Source: JACDET01 sp038253825
Lineage (GTDB): Bacteria > Patescibacteriota > Microgenomatia > Levybacterales > UBA12049
Reading direction: 5' to 3'
Assembly: GCA_038253825.1 (NCBI GenBank)
Contig: JBBSGT010000026.1
Span: 1-16,213 of the forward strand
DNA length: 16,213 nucleotides
A program made the translations under genes and the position numbers. This document shows positions 1 to 7,201 of the stretch, piece by piece. Position 1 is the stretch's first letter. Every line of letters begins with the position of its first letter. The notes under the pieces are model-generated. The model did no database searches. It was not told where the DNA came from and was given only the letters and a program-made list of their open reading frames with translations.

Positions 1-360
1 AACTTCATCAGTGGACAGGGCAAGTTTTATCATGGCAGTGAGCAGCCACTTTAGCATATCTGCCACATTTTTTCATGCACAGCTGTATGAAAATTACTCT
101 TCAATAAAATATGCCATTCTGTTTTTCGCTGGCTATATCTGGATTATCATCCCAATATTACTCTTGTTCCGCTCAATGATCCTGTCGGACAACTGCCTGA
201 AATTTTTTCGCAAATAGATAAAACCACACCTATCTATTTTGTCAGCAGGGGAGCGTATTATGCTGGAATACAAAAATATTTTGCCAATCAAAAGAAATTC
301 CTCAAACCCAATGATACGGAATTTGTCGGTGTTCAAAGGCTCATGCAGAGGCCTCATTAA
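1..360 (+). pseudogene. Frame-broken 3' end of a membrane protein
   Basis: This is probably the C-terminal part of a larger membrane protein that enters from the left edge. In the frame of position 2, about 95-175 encodes one strongly hydrophobic segment (around IKYAILFFAGYIWIIIPILL). In the frame of position 1, about 150-357 encodes a soluble, protein-like tail (LPEIFSQIDKTTPIYFVSRG followed by AYYAGIQKYF) ending at TAA 358-360. Neither frame is open over the whole stretch, so at least one frameshift near 150-200 is needed to join them. A helix followed by a small soluble domain would fit the end of a GT-C type glycosyltransferase, but I do not recognise the family. It may be a decayed gene or a base-calling error. 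Confidence 0.35.
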
Positions 361-364
361 GATC

Positions 365-373
365 TGTTATACT
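365..373 (+). promoter_or_regulatory. Extended -10 promoter of the MFS gene
   Basis: TGTTATACT (TGn plus TATACT at 368-373) ends 7 nt before the A of the ATG at 380. The predicted transcription start falls on the start codon, giving a leaderless mRNA. No good -35 box is seen, which is tolerated by extended -10 promoters. Confidence 0.55.
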
Positions 374-379
374 CATCCT

Positions 380-1585
380 ATGAATCATGCAGATCACGTT
401 GTTCTCATAAAAAAAGAAGTGAGTTTTCAACGTAACATCAAACTTTTAAGATGGTTTAATTTCTTCACGGATTTTCGTTTGTATGCCCCTATTGCCATAA
501 TTTATTTCTCTCACGTAACGCACTCATACGCGCTAGGTGGGAGTATCTTTTCTATTATCTACATTTCATCAGCATTGCTTGATGTCCCAGCAGGTATTGT
601 CGCGGATCGAATAGGACGAAAAAAAGTGGTTACTTTGGGATCTTTAGCTATGGTTTTTGGTACCATTTTTTATGCAATAGGTATAAACTATTGGTTCTTG
701 GCAGTTGGTGCTCTTCTTGAAGGGATTTCCCGCTCCCTCTATAGTGGTAATAATGATGCATTACTACACAATTTACTTTCCGAAGAAGGGCTTCAAGAAG
801 AATTCCATACCTATTCGGGGAAATTAAGTGCGATGTTTCAAATAGCACTTGTGACTTCTGGTCTTTTGGGTGCGGTTATTGCTAATTGGTCATTTCCTCT
901 TGTGATGTGGCTTTCAGTTATCCCACAAATTATTTGTTTTGGTATTAGTTTTCAGATAACTGATGCAAAACAGAAAGCAGCACCACAAAGTCATATTCTG
1001 AAAGATTTGCAAGAAGCATTTTATGGATTTAAGAATAATGCGAATTTACGGATGTTAAGTTATTCAAGTATTATCAGTTATGCAACAGGGGAGACAGTGT
1101 ATGAATTTCAGGCAGCATTTTATAATTTGCTCATTCCTATCTGGCTTGTCGGGGTTGTCTCATCACTTTCTAATGTTTTTGCTGCAATTGGTTTTTACTT
1201 TAGTGGAAAAGCCATCAAACGGTTTAAAGCAATTAGCGTACTTTTAGCAAGCGGAATATATAGCAAGGGAGTAGATATTCTTGCACTTATTTTTCCAACC
1301 GTTCTCTCTCCGTTTGTGATGGCTTCAACCTCTCTCTTTTTCGGTCTTGGCTCAACTGCATCAACAAGTCTTATGCAAAAGGATTTTACTGACAAGCAGC
1401 GGGCAACAATGTCATCGCTGAATTCGTTTGCAGGAAGCCTGGCCTTTGGCATACTGACACTGATTGCGGGTTTATTTGCAGATCATATTGGTCCGGCAAA
1501 GGCACTACTCATTATTCAAATTATTTCACTTCCTTCTATTTGGTTAGTTTGGAAACTTTATAAAGTAAGTCAACAGCCTCATTAA
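380..1585 (+). CDS. MFS transporter
   Basis: Integral membrane protein of the major facilitator superfamily, 401 aa from the ATG at 380, with about 11-12 hydrophobic helices. The cytoplasmic loop between helices 2 and 3 has the MFS motif A signature GIVADRIGRKK (residues 72-82, with D76, G79 and R80). This placement and the length near 400 aa are normal for the family. The frame is open back to 239, but the ATG at 380 is preferred because a strong extended -10 lies immediately upstream and the extra residues resemble no MFS N-terminus. Family membership is secure. The substrate cannot be read from sequence; a drug or metabolite proton-coupled exporter is likely by family. The next gene starts 39 nt downstream with its own promoter. 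Confidence 0.85.
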   Translation: MNHADHVVLIKKEVSFQRNIKLLRWFNFFTDFRLYAPIAIIYFSHVTHSYALGGSIFSIIYISSALLDVPAGIVADRIGRKKVVTLGSLAMVFGTIFYAIGINYWFLAVGALLEGISRSLYSGNNDALLHNLLSEEGLQEEFHTYSGKLSAMFQIALVTSGLLGAVIANWSFPLVMWLSVIPQIICFGISFQITDAKQKAAPQSHILKDLQEAFYGFKNNANLRMLSYSSIISYATGETVYEFQAAFYNLLIPIWLVGVVSSLSNVFAAIGFYFSGKAIKRFKAISVLLASGIYSKGVDILALIFPTVLSPFVMASTSLFFGLGSTASTSLMQKDFTDKQRATMSSLNSFAGSLAFGILTLIAGLFADHIGPAKALLIIQIISLPSIWLVWKLYKVSQQPH

Positions 1586-1605
1586 CCATGAATTTCTTCA
1601 CAATC

Positions 1606-1614
1606 TGTTATAAT
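1606..1614 (+). promoter_or_regulatory. Extended -10 promoter of the 1625 gene
   Basis: TGTTATAAT (TATAAT at 1609-1614) lies 10 nt before the ATG at 1625. The predicted start near 1621 leaves a leader of about 4 nt. The TGTTATA core is the same as in the MFS promoter. Confidence 0.6.
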
Positions 1615-1624
1615 TCCCAGTATT

Positions 1625-2446
1625 ATGTGGTGGAAGCTTTATTTTGCCCTTACTCTTTGTGAAGTAGGACTTATTGCCTTGTCACTCTTTTCAATGCAAG
1701 GAGTACATATAGCAACGCAAATTGTGATGGCAATACTTTTTCTTATTGCGGTTGTGGGTGTTTATTCCTATGTATTTCGCAAAAAGATATTGAATCAGCT
1801 TTTCTGGCAGTATTTTTTGGGAATTTATATTCTGATAGATCTCGTTTATCTAGCCTATGTAGCTGCACCCCATGCATCACTCTTATCCTCATTATCGTTT
1901 CTGGAAGTATATAGTAATACAACTCTTGCGGATACTTTGATTGATATCGCAGTGGATATACCCCTTATATATGCAATTTATCTCTTGACCAAAGAAGATC
2001 CGTATGCAGAAAAAGAGAAGAAAGACACGACAAAAAGTATGCATTATCAGTGGGGAATGATTCAGACAGCACTGTGGGGTTATTCGACAGTGCTTATCTT
2101 TTTTCTTCTGATTGTGGCACTCTTTCCTTCAGCCAATCAAACCGCTGGAAAATCTGAAGGTACTGACTCGTATTATTTTACTTCATTGTTTGCGCCTCTT
2201 TTATTATTTTGGCTTTGGATCGTTGCGCAATACAAGAGATATAAATGGAATTGGTGGCGCACGACTTTGTCGGCTAATGGTTTATTATATAGTGGTATGA
2301 TCTTCTGGCAAGTAATTTTTCCGCAAAAGATCCAAAGTGTAACGTCTGGCTTTGATATCGTAAGTATTTTACAACTTCTCATTATGTTACTCGGACTGTG
2401 GGTTTTTGGAAGAACACAATTTCAAAAAGATGAGGTAAAGAAATAA
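1625..2446 (+). CDS. Unrecognised multi-pass membrane protein
   Basis: A 273-aa integral membrane protein with about eight hydrophobic segments (roughly residues 3-23, 28-50, 60-82, 100-120, 147-168, 185-203, 215-233 and 243-262). One charged cytoplasmic-type loop lies at 121-145 (KEDPYAEKEKKD) and another around 204-214 (QYKRYKWNWWR). There is no signal peptide distinct from helix 1 and no catalytic motif that I recognise. The start at 1625 is supported by a TATAAT box 10 nt upstream. It follows the MFS gene by 39 nt but appears to have its own promoter, so functional linkage is only suggested. It could be an uncharacterised transporter-like or sensory membrane protein; I assign no function. 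Confidence 0.75.
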   Translation: MWWKLYFALTLCEVGLIALSLFSMQGVHIATQIVMAILFLIAVVGVYSYVFRKKILNQLFWQYFLGIYILIDLVYLAYVAAPHASLLSSLSFLEVYSNTTLADTLIDIAVDIPLIYAIYLLTKEDPYAEKEKKDTTKSMHYQWGMIQTALWGYSTVLIFFLLIVALFPSANQTAGKSEGTDSYYFTSLFAPLLLFWLWIVAQYKRYKWNWWRTTLSANGLLYSGMIFWQVIFPQKIQSVTSGFDIVSILQLLIMLLGLWVFGRTQFQKDEVKK

Positions 2447-2521
2447 GCTTGGGAAATGATGAATAAAGATACTTATCCCATCAATAAAAGGTGATATATA
2501 AGGATTCACTTGACTTCTTAA

Positions 2522-2550
2522 TTGAATTTATAGATATAATGTGGTATAGT
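2522..2550 (+). promoter_or_regulatory. Promoter of the DUF3467 cassette
   Basis: TTGAAT (2522-2527), a 17-bp spacer, then TATAGT (2545-2550) preceded by TGG, an extended -10. Transcription would begin about 2 nt before the ATG at 2559. A second overlapping option is TTGACT (2510-2515) with TATAAT (2535-2540) and a 19-bp spacer, which would give a leader of about 12 nt. Confidence 0.6.
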
Positions 2551-2558
2551 CCAAAAAA

Positions 2559-2852
2559 ATGGCAGACGAAGCTAAAAATATAAAAATAATTACTTATCGT
2601 CCTGAGGGGCAAAAGAGAGAGTTCTCTTCATATATTGAGATTTCTGCTAATCCAAGAGAGGTTTCTCTCAAGTTTTGTGATTTAAAACCACCAGCAACAG
2701 AGGAGGAACTTGAGATTATTAAAAAACAAGGTAAAATAACAATACCAGTTGATACAGAGATTGTTGTACCATTTGATGTAGCAGAGGCATTACTACAGGC
2801 ACTTGGTACTCAGCTAAATACCGTTAAAGAAAAGTTGGAGGAGGGCAAATAG
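2559..2852 (+). CDS. DUF3467-like small protein
   Basis: A 97-aa soluble protein. After an N-terminal 25 residues, the pattern SSYIEISANPREVSLKFCDL (residues 24-43) and then TEIVVPFDVAEALLQALGTQ (66-85) matches the DUF3467 layout as I remember it: a strand pair around an asparagine, a hydrophobic strand ending before proline, and an IV-x-P...A-x-x-L helix. The function of this family is not established. It is the first gene of a tight cassette: the next ATG follows its TAG with no gap, and a strong Shine-Dalgarno (GGAGGAGGG, 2837-2845) for that gene sits inside this one. The domain call is from memory and moderately sure; a profile search would settle it. Confidence 0.65.
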   Translation: MADEAKNIKIITYRPEGQKREFSSYIEISANPREVSLKFCDLKPPATEEELEIIKKQGKITIPVDTEIVVPFDVAEALLQALGTQLNTVKEKLEEGK

Positions 2853-3134
2853 ATGAGTTACACTGATACAATAAACATTAGTAATACGAGTGCTACAAGT
2901 TGGAGAAAAAATATTGGATCTTCAACTGCTTCCGCGCGTAAAATAATTAACGAATGGTTTAGTATTGATGTTGCAATAATTACAAGTACTCAGACTGCGA
3001 ACGTAGATGATGTTGATAAGACAATAAGCTTATTAGCTAAAAATAAAGATTTCAATGATTATATAGCCAAAACAAATGATGAGATTATTAAAAACGCGGC
3101 TTCATTTGAAGATATAGGTGAAAAATACAAATAA
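2853..3134 (+). CDS. Unrecognised 93-aa cassette protein
   Basis: A 93-aa soluble protein, not recognised. The first 30 residues are rich in Ser, Thr and Asn (MSYTDTINISNTSATSWRKN), and the rest looks helical and acidic, ending EDIGEKYK. There is no signal peptide or membrane segment. Its ATG abuts the stop of the DUF3467-like gene, and a good Shine-Dalgarno (GGAGGG, spacing 7 nt) precedes it; this is unusual in a window where most starts lack one and points to translational coupling. Its 3' end overlaps the toxin-like gene by 17 nt if that gene starts at the GTG at 3118. By position it could be a partner or antidote of that product, but no DNA-binding fold is evident. Confidence 0.6.
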   Translation: MSYTDTINISNTSATSWRKNIGSSTASARKIINEWFSIDVAIITSTQTANVDDVDKTISLLAKNKDFNDYIAKTNDEIIKNAASFEDIGEKYK

Positions 3135-3420
3135 TGTGCCTTACAAAGTTGTTACATTTGAAAATAAGATTGAAAAAAGTTTTGCATCACTAAAAGGTAA
3201 ATACAGTGACGAGGTTTGGACGAGAATGCTTAATTTCTTAAAAAATATACCCGAACAAGGGAAAAAAGAAATGCAGTTTCGTAAGTATGATTTACCAGAT
3301 GCGAACAGGATATTATACGATGTTCTTAAAGCCGGAAATAATAAGATCGTGCGTATTGTAGCAGCTGGGAATCACGACCATTATGAGAAAATACTAAAGA
3401 AATATGGCAAAAAAAAGTAA
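3118..3420 (+). CDS. RelE/ParE-like toxin candidate
   Basis: A basic protein of 100 aa from the GTG at 3118, or 94 aa from the GTG at 3136. Its layout fits the RelE/ParE toxin fold: an N-terminal strand (YKVVTFENKIEKSF), a central helical part with KKEMQFRKYDLPD, and a C-terminal strand pair RILYDVLKAGNNKIVRIVAA followed by GNHDHYEKILKKYGKKK. The R-x-L-Y...V-x-I...G-x-H-x-x-Y-E tail recalls RelE-family toxins that cut mRNA at the ribosome, with Arg, His and Tyr near the C-terminus. The match is by eye. No ATG is available until deep in the gene, so a GTG start overlapping the upstream gene is required. It lies in an operon-like cassette, as toxin genes usually do. An unrelated small basic protein is the alternative. 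Confidence 0.5.
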   Translation: MKNTNNVPYKVVTFENKIEKSFASLKGKYSDEVWTRMLNFLKNIPEQGKKEMQFRKYDLPDANRILYDVLKAGNNKIVRIVAAGNHDHYEKILKKYGKKK

Positions 3421-3541
3421 AAAGAGATTAACCGCAACTGATTAAATTATTCTTGAATCGCTGAAAAAAGGTGGCTGTATAAATTATAAGAATGACTTTC
3501 TATCTCTAATTAAACGAGCCATTAAACATTTAAAGTCTTAA
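3404..3541 (+). pseudogene. Tiny ORF with an in-frame TAA
   Basis: An ATG at 3404 inside the end of the toxin-like gene (17-nt overlap) opens a frame that reads 13 codons (MAKKSKKRLTATD), meets TAA at 3443-3445, and then continues for 31 sense codons (starting IILESLKKGGCINYKND) to TAA 3539-3541. The two halves together look like one small basic helical protein of about 45 aa. A CAA-to-TAA change would explain the break. The overlap with the preceding gene matches the style of this cassette. Function unknown; it may be chance. Confidence 0.35.
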
Positions 3542-3573
3542 TTCCTGTAATTTTCCTCAGTAGTAACTCAAAG

Positions 3574-3611
3574 TTGTCAAGGAATAAGTACCTTAGAACT
3601 CCACTTGACAA
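3574..3611. repeat. Inverted repeat around the pilin -35 box
   Basis: TTGTCAAG (3574-3581) and CTTGACAA (3604-3611) are perfect 8-bp inverted copies 22 nt apart, and a smaller AAGG/CCTT pair lies between them. The right arm contains the TTGACA -35 hexamer of the pilin promoter. It could be an operator, or the left arm could be a divergent minus-strand -35. Confidence 0.4.
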
Positions 3612-3634
3612 GCAGAACAGCGATATGTTGTAAT
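3605..3634 (+). promoter_or_regulatory. Promoter of the pilin gene
   Basis: TTGACA (3605-3610), an 18-bp spacer, then TGTAAT (3629-3634) preceded by TGT as an extended -10. The predicted start near 3641 leaves a leader of about 12 nt before the ATG at 3653. Confidence 0.5.
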
Positions 3635-3652
3635 AAATGAGCCTACAAGTAT

Positions 3653-4213
3653 ATGAAGCATAAACTGTCCAAACTTCAATCGAAATTCTCTCAAAAAGGT
3701 TTTACGCTTATTGAGCTTCTCGTTGTCCTCGGTATTCTGGGAATTTTGGCAGCTGCTTTGCTTGCATCTATCAATCCGGTCGAGCAGATTAAGAAGGCAC
3801 AGGACACAAGTCTTAAGAATGTTACCACAACATTCGTGAGTGCTGCACAGCAATATTACACCACACACAATGCCCTTCCCTGGTCGACGGTAGCCGCGGG
3901 TGGTGCCAATTGTTATACTGGAGGTACCACACTATCAGCAGTGACGCTATCTAGTCTTTCAAATTGTGTGACAACCTTAATTGCAGAAGGAGAGCTCAAA
4001 CAGTCATTCTCTAATTCCAACAACCTAAACCAAGCAATTGTTACCAATCCGAATCCACAGACTGGCAATGCGCAAGATATGGTCGCATGTTTCCAACCAC
4101 TTTCGCAATCACAACAACGTGATTCAAATACCAAATATACGCAAACCGGTGCTTCAGGTTCTCAGTGCCTTTCACAAGGTGGAACCAATAGTTGCTATTG
4201 GTGTGCCCAGTAG
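3653..4213 (+). CDS. Type IV pilin-like prepilin
   Basis: A 186-aa prepilin. A basic leader (MKHKLSKLQSKFSQKG, residues 1-16) ends in Gly, followed by the mature N-terminus FTLIELLVVLGILGILAAAL with Glu at mature position 5: the classical class III signal cut and methylated by a PilD-type peptidase. The hydrophobic helix packs pili or secretion pseudopili. The C-terminal domain is rich in Ser, Thr, Asn and Gln and has six cysteines, including the final SCYWCAQ, so disulfides outside the cell are likely. The ATG at 3653 is 12 nt from the predicted transcript start. No pilus motor or peptidase gene is nearby, so the pilin stands alone here. Major pilin, minor pilin or competence pseudopilin cannot be told apart. 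Confidence 0.9.
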   Translation: MKHKLSKLQSKFSQKGFTLIELLVVLGILGILAAALLASINPVEQIKKAQDTSLKNVTTTFVSAAQQYYTTHNALPWSTVAAGGANCYTGGTTLSAVTLSSLSNCVTTLIAEGELKQSFSNSNNLNQAIVTNPNPQTGNAQDMVACFQPLSQSQQRDSNTKYTQTGASGSQCLSQGGTNSCYWCAQ

Positions 4214-4217
4214 TTTG

Positions 4218-4232
4218 AAGAGAACTTCTCTT
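4218..4232. repeat. Perfect 15-bp palindrome before ileS
   Basis: AAGAGAACTTCTCTT is a perfect 7+1+7 inverted repeat. It starts 4 nt after the pilin stop codon and its right end overlaps the first two bases of the ileS -35 box (TTGTAT, 4231-4236). It may be a repressor operator or a weak pilin terminator; there is no clean T-run. Confidence 0.45.
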
Positions 4233-4259
4233 GTATTAGCCACGACTTTGCAGTACAAT
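4231..4259 (+). promoter_or_regulatory. Promoter of ileS
   Basis: TTGTAT (4231-4236), a 17-bp spacer, then TACAAT (4254-4259). The predicted start is at 4266-4267, on the ATG itself, so the ileS mRNA would be leaderless. There is no room for a T-box leader. Confidence 0.55.
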
Positions 4260-4266
4260 TGTATTC

Positions 4267-7110
4267 ATGTTTAAAGCTGTATCTCCAAAAGTTGATTTTG
4301 CGAAATTAGAAGAGTCCACCAACGACTATTGGAAGAAAAATAAAATTTTTGAAAAATCTATTTCTTCCCGTCCTGCGAACAAACGCTGGACATTTCTTGA
4401 TGGTCCACCATTTGTAACCGGCATGCCACATTATGGCTCACTTCTTTCGAGTCTTCCCAAGGATGTTTTCGGTCGTTATTGGACGATGAAAGGCTATCGC
4501 GTGAGACGTGTTTGGGGATGGGATGGTCATGGTTTGCCGATTGAGAACAAGGTTGAAAATGAACTCGAAATCATCCGCAAAAAAGATATCGAGAATGTCG
4601 TTGGTATAAAGAAATTTGTTAATGAGTGCAAACATTATGTCAACGTCATCTCAGCCGATTGGGAATGGTACGTGGATCGCATCGGTCGCTGGGTGGACTT
4701 TAAAAATGCCTACAAAACCTGGGATACAGATTATATGGAATCCGTGATGTGGGTTTTTAAACAAATGTATGACAAGGGATATATTTACAAGGGTTATAAA
4801 GTAAACCTCTACTGTCCACATTGTTCGACACCAATCTCCAACTTCGAGGTCGCGATGGACGCTGAAAATTATAAAGAGATCAAAGATCCGGCAACGACAT
4901 ATAAATATGAGATTAATGATGAAAAGTTAAAGGATAAAGAGAAAACTTATATTTTGGCATGGTCGACAACTCCTTGGAACAAAATCGTTACCACAGTTCT
5001 GGCAGTTAATCCGAAGTTTACTTATGTGAAAGTCAAACAAGGCAAAGAATTTTACATCCTTGCAGAATCGACCCTGCAAATGTTGGAAGGGAAGTTTGAA
5101 ATCGTCCAGCACTACAAAGGCCGCGATCTGATCGGCAAGAAATTCACGCCGCATTATGATTACTACAAAGATCGACTCAACGGTAAAGCCTTTGAGATCA
5201 TTGGTGGAGATTTCGTCACAGCGGATGAAGGTACTGGTGTTGTGACGATTGCGGCTTATGGAGAAGAAGATTTGAAAGTCATGAAGGAGCAAAAAGTGCA
5301 TATCGAAACCCATCTGGATGACGAAGGAACAATCAAAAGTGATGTTCCCAAGTTTGGTGGCATGTACTATCTCAAAGCCAACAAAGCAGTATATGAAGAT
5401 CTTCGAAAACGAGGGTTGATCTACAAAGAGGTTGATTATGTCCACAGAGTGCCATTCTGCTGGCGCTGCCACACCCGTTTGTATTACGCCCCGATCAATG
5501 CCTGGTACGTCAATGTTCATGAACTAAAACCGCTTCTAAAAAAGACCAATGAAGAAGTGAATTGGTTCCCGAACCATTTTAAAAAAGGAAGATTCCTCAA
5601 AAGTCTTGAAAACGCTCCTGACTGGAATATCTCAAGAAATAGATATTGGGGATCACCGGTTCCTGTTTGGGAATGTGAATGTGGTGAGCGGTTTGTGCCC
5701 GGTTCAATCAAAGAATTAGAAGAAGCATCTGGCAAAGTCGTCAAAGAGTTGCATCGTCCGGAAATTGATGAAGTTACTGTCGAGTGTAAAAAGTGCGGTA
5801 AGAAAGCTCGTCGTGTTCCTGAAGTTTTGGATAGCTGGATCGAGGCTGGTTCTGCGTCATTTGCTGAACGGCACTATCCATTTGATAAGAGCGAAAAACT
5901 TGAAGACTTTTATCCACCAGATTATATTTCAGAATATACTGGTCAGATCAGGTCGTGGTTCTATGTACTGCATGTCATCGGTGGCGCCTTATATAAATCA
6001 AAAGCATTTAAAAATGTTTCTGTGACTGGGGTTATTTTGGGCACTGATGGCCGGAAGATGAGTAAGAATTTTAAGAATTATCCTGATCCGGCAGAAATGC
6101 TTGAGAAATATGGCGGAGACGCGTTGCGTTTATATCTTCTAGGAAGTCCTGTCATGCATGGTGAAGATATTCTTATTTCAGAAGAACAATACAAAATGCA
6201 GGTTCGCTCAACAATGCTGATCCTCTGGAATGTCTACAATTTTTTTGTGACATATGCAAATCTGGATACGTGGGAACCGGGAGAACGTGAACATAATTTA
6301 AATAAACGCGAGAATATTCTGGACGAGTGGATATTGAGCTTGCTGGAGCAATTACAAGTTGATATGACCACGAGTCTTGAGAAGTATGATACTGTTGCAG
6401 CCATTGAGGGTCTGCGAAACTTCGTCACTGATTTTTCCACCTGGTATATAAGACGAAGTCGAGATCGAGTTGGCCCGACAGCCCAAGATGAAAAAGATAA
6501 AGAAGATTTTTATACAACAACCTATCACGTGCTCACGACACTTACGAAATTGATGGCACCAATTACGCCATTTTTAAGTGAAGAATTGTACCGCAATCTT
6601 ACCGGTCGAGAATCAGTCCATTTGGCAGAATGGCCCAACGCCACCATGGCAAAGCTTGAGAAGAACCAAACATTGCTCTTCCAAATGGAACACGCGCGAA
6701 AGATTGTGGAACTTGGTTTGGCAGCACGCAAAGAAGCGCAATTAAAAGTCAAACAACCCCTCGCAAAAATTACCGTTTATCCGGGTGAGAATGAAATGAA
6801 ATTCGATGCAAAACTTGATCAATTAATCCTTGATGAGTTAAATATTAAAGCTATTGAATACGCTGAATCAAAAGAAAAAGAAACGAGCATAAAGCTTGAT
6901 ACAAAATTAACTCCAGAATTGGAAGCAGAAGGAAAAGCGCGCGAAATTATCCGAAAAATCCAGGAAGAACGAAAGAAATTAGAGACAAGCCTCTCTGAAC
7001 ATGTGGAGGTAACCATTGAAACATGGCCGGAATTATTTGAAGACTACATCAAACAACAAGCATTGGTTTCAAAATTGAGAATAGGCGAGTTTGAGGTGAA
7101 GAGAATTTAG
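4267..7110 (+). CDS. ileS: Isoleucyl-tRNA synthetase (type 2)
   Basis: Charges tRNA-Ile with isoleucine in the cytoplasm; class I synthetase of 947 aa. The N-terminal Rossmann part has the HIGH-type box HYGS (residues 55-58, after GPPFVTGMP), and the KMSKS box is KMSKN (597-601). The CP1 editing domain lies between (about 190-390). Cysteine pairs C183/C186, C398/C401, C470/C472 and C507/C510 are likely zinc ligands. The C-terminal half has the anticodon-binding helical domain, from about residue 680, and a final domain of the archaeal/eukaryotic-like type 2 enzymes, the class that includes mupirocin-resistant forms. The start follows a promoter directly and resembles family N-termini (MFKAVSPKVDFAKLEE). 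A 91-bp gap holding a palindromic repeat separates it from rodA. The identity is certain; the type 2 assignment is by eye. Confidence 0.97.
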   Translation: MFKAVSPKVDFAKLEESTNDYWKKNKIFEKSISSRPANKRWTFLDGPPFVTGMPHYGSLLSSLPKDVFGRYWTMKGYRVRRVWGWDGHGLPIENKVENELEIIRKKDIENVVGIKKFVNECKHYVNVISADWEWYVDRIGRWVDFKNAYKTWDTDYMESVMWVFKQMYDKGYIYKGYKVNLYCPHCSTPISNFEVAMDAENYKEIKDPATTYKYEINDEKLKDKEKTYILAWSTTPWNKIVTTVLAVNPKFTYVKVKQGKEFYILAESTLQMLEGKFEIVQHYKGRDLIGKKFTPHYDYYKDRLNGKAFEIIGGDFVTADEGTGVVTIAAYGEEDLKVMKEQKVHIETHLDDEGTIKSDVPKFGGMYYLKANKAVYEDLRKRGLIYKEVDYVHRVPFCWRCHTRLYYAPINAWYVNVHELKPLLKKTNEEVNWFPNHFKKGRFLKSLENAPDWNISRNRYWGSPVPVWECECGERFVPGSIKELEEASGKVVKELHRPEIDEVTVECKKCGKKARRVPEVLDSWIEAGSASFAERHYPFDKSEKLEDFYPPDYISEYTGQIRSWFYVLHVIGGALYKSKAFKNVSVTGVILGTDGRKMSKNFKNYPDPAEMLEKYGGDALRLYLLGSPVMHGEDILISEEQYKMQVRSTMLILWNVYNFFVTYANLDTWEPGEREHNLNKRENILDEWILSLLEQLQVDMTTSLEKYDTVAAIEGLRNFVTDFSTWYIRRSRDRVGPTAQDEKDKEDFYTTTYHVLTTLTKLMAPITPFLSEELYRNLTGRESVHLAEWPNATMAKLEKNQTLLFQMEHARKIVELGLAARKEAQLKVKQPLAKITVYPGENEMKFDAKLDQLILDELNIKAIEYAESKEKETSIKLDTKLTPELEAEGKAREIIRKIQEERKKLETSLSEHVEVTIETWPELFEDYIKQQALVSKLRIGEFEVKRI

Positions 7111-7117
7111 GCTCTCC

Positions 7118-7189
7118 ATTGCGAAGCCATGAAATGATTGTGGCAATCTCATAGATAGAGATTGCTTCATCCTTCCGCTCCTTCGCAAT
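7118..7189. repeat. REP-like two-tier palindromic element
   Basis: Outer arms ATTGCGAAG (7118-7126) and CTTCGCAAT (7181-7189) are perfect inverted 9-mers. Inside them, GCAATCTC (7143-7150) and GAGATTGC (7158-7165) form a perfect 8-bp hairpin with a 7-nt loop. Together they fold into a long stem with an internal bulge. The ATTGCGA...GCAATCTC words resemble dispersed intergenic palindromes I recall from other bacterial genomes. It fills the ileS-rodA gap and may end or protect the ileS transcript. Copy number elsewhere cannot be seen here. Confidence 0.75.
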
Positions 7190-7201
7190 TACAAAAATAC
7201 T

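Noticed and set aside
239..379. Upstream in-frame extension of the MFS gene
   Set aside because: It runs through the tail of the left-edge gene and the -10 box of the MFS promoter, and adds nothing resembling a transporter N-terminus.
4201..4266. T-box riboswitch before ileS
   Set aside because: The promoter sits directly on the start codon, leaving no leader, and no T-box sequence is present.
4927..5520. 197-codon minus-strand open frame inside ileS
   Set aside because: It is fully antisense to the conserved synthetase, its product has no motif, and no promoter or partner is seen; it is a by-product of ileS codon use.
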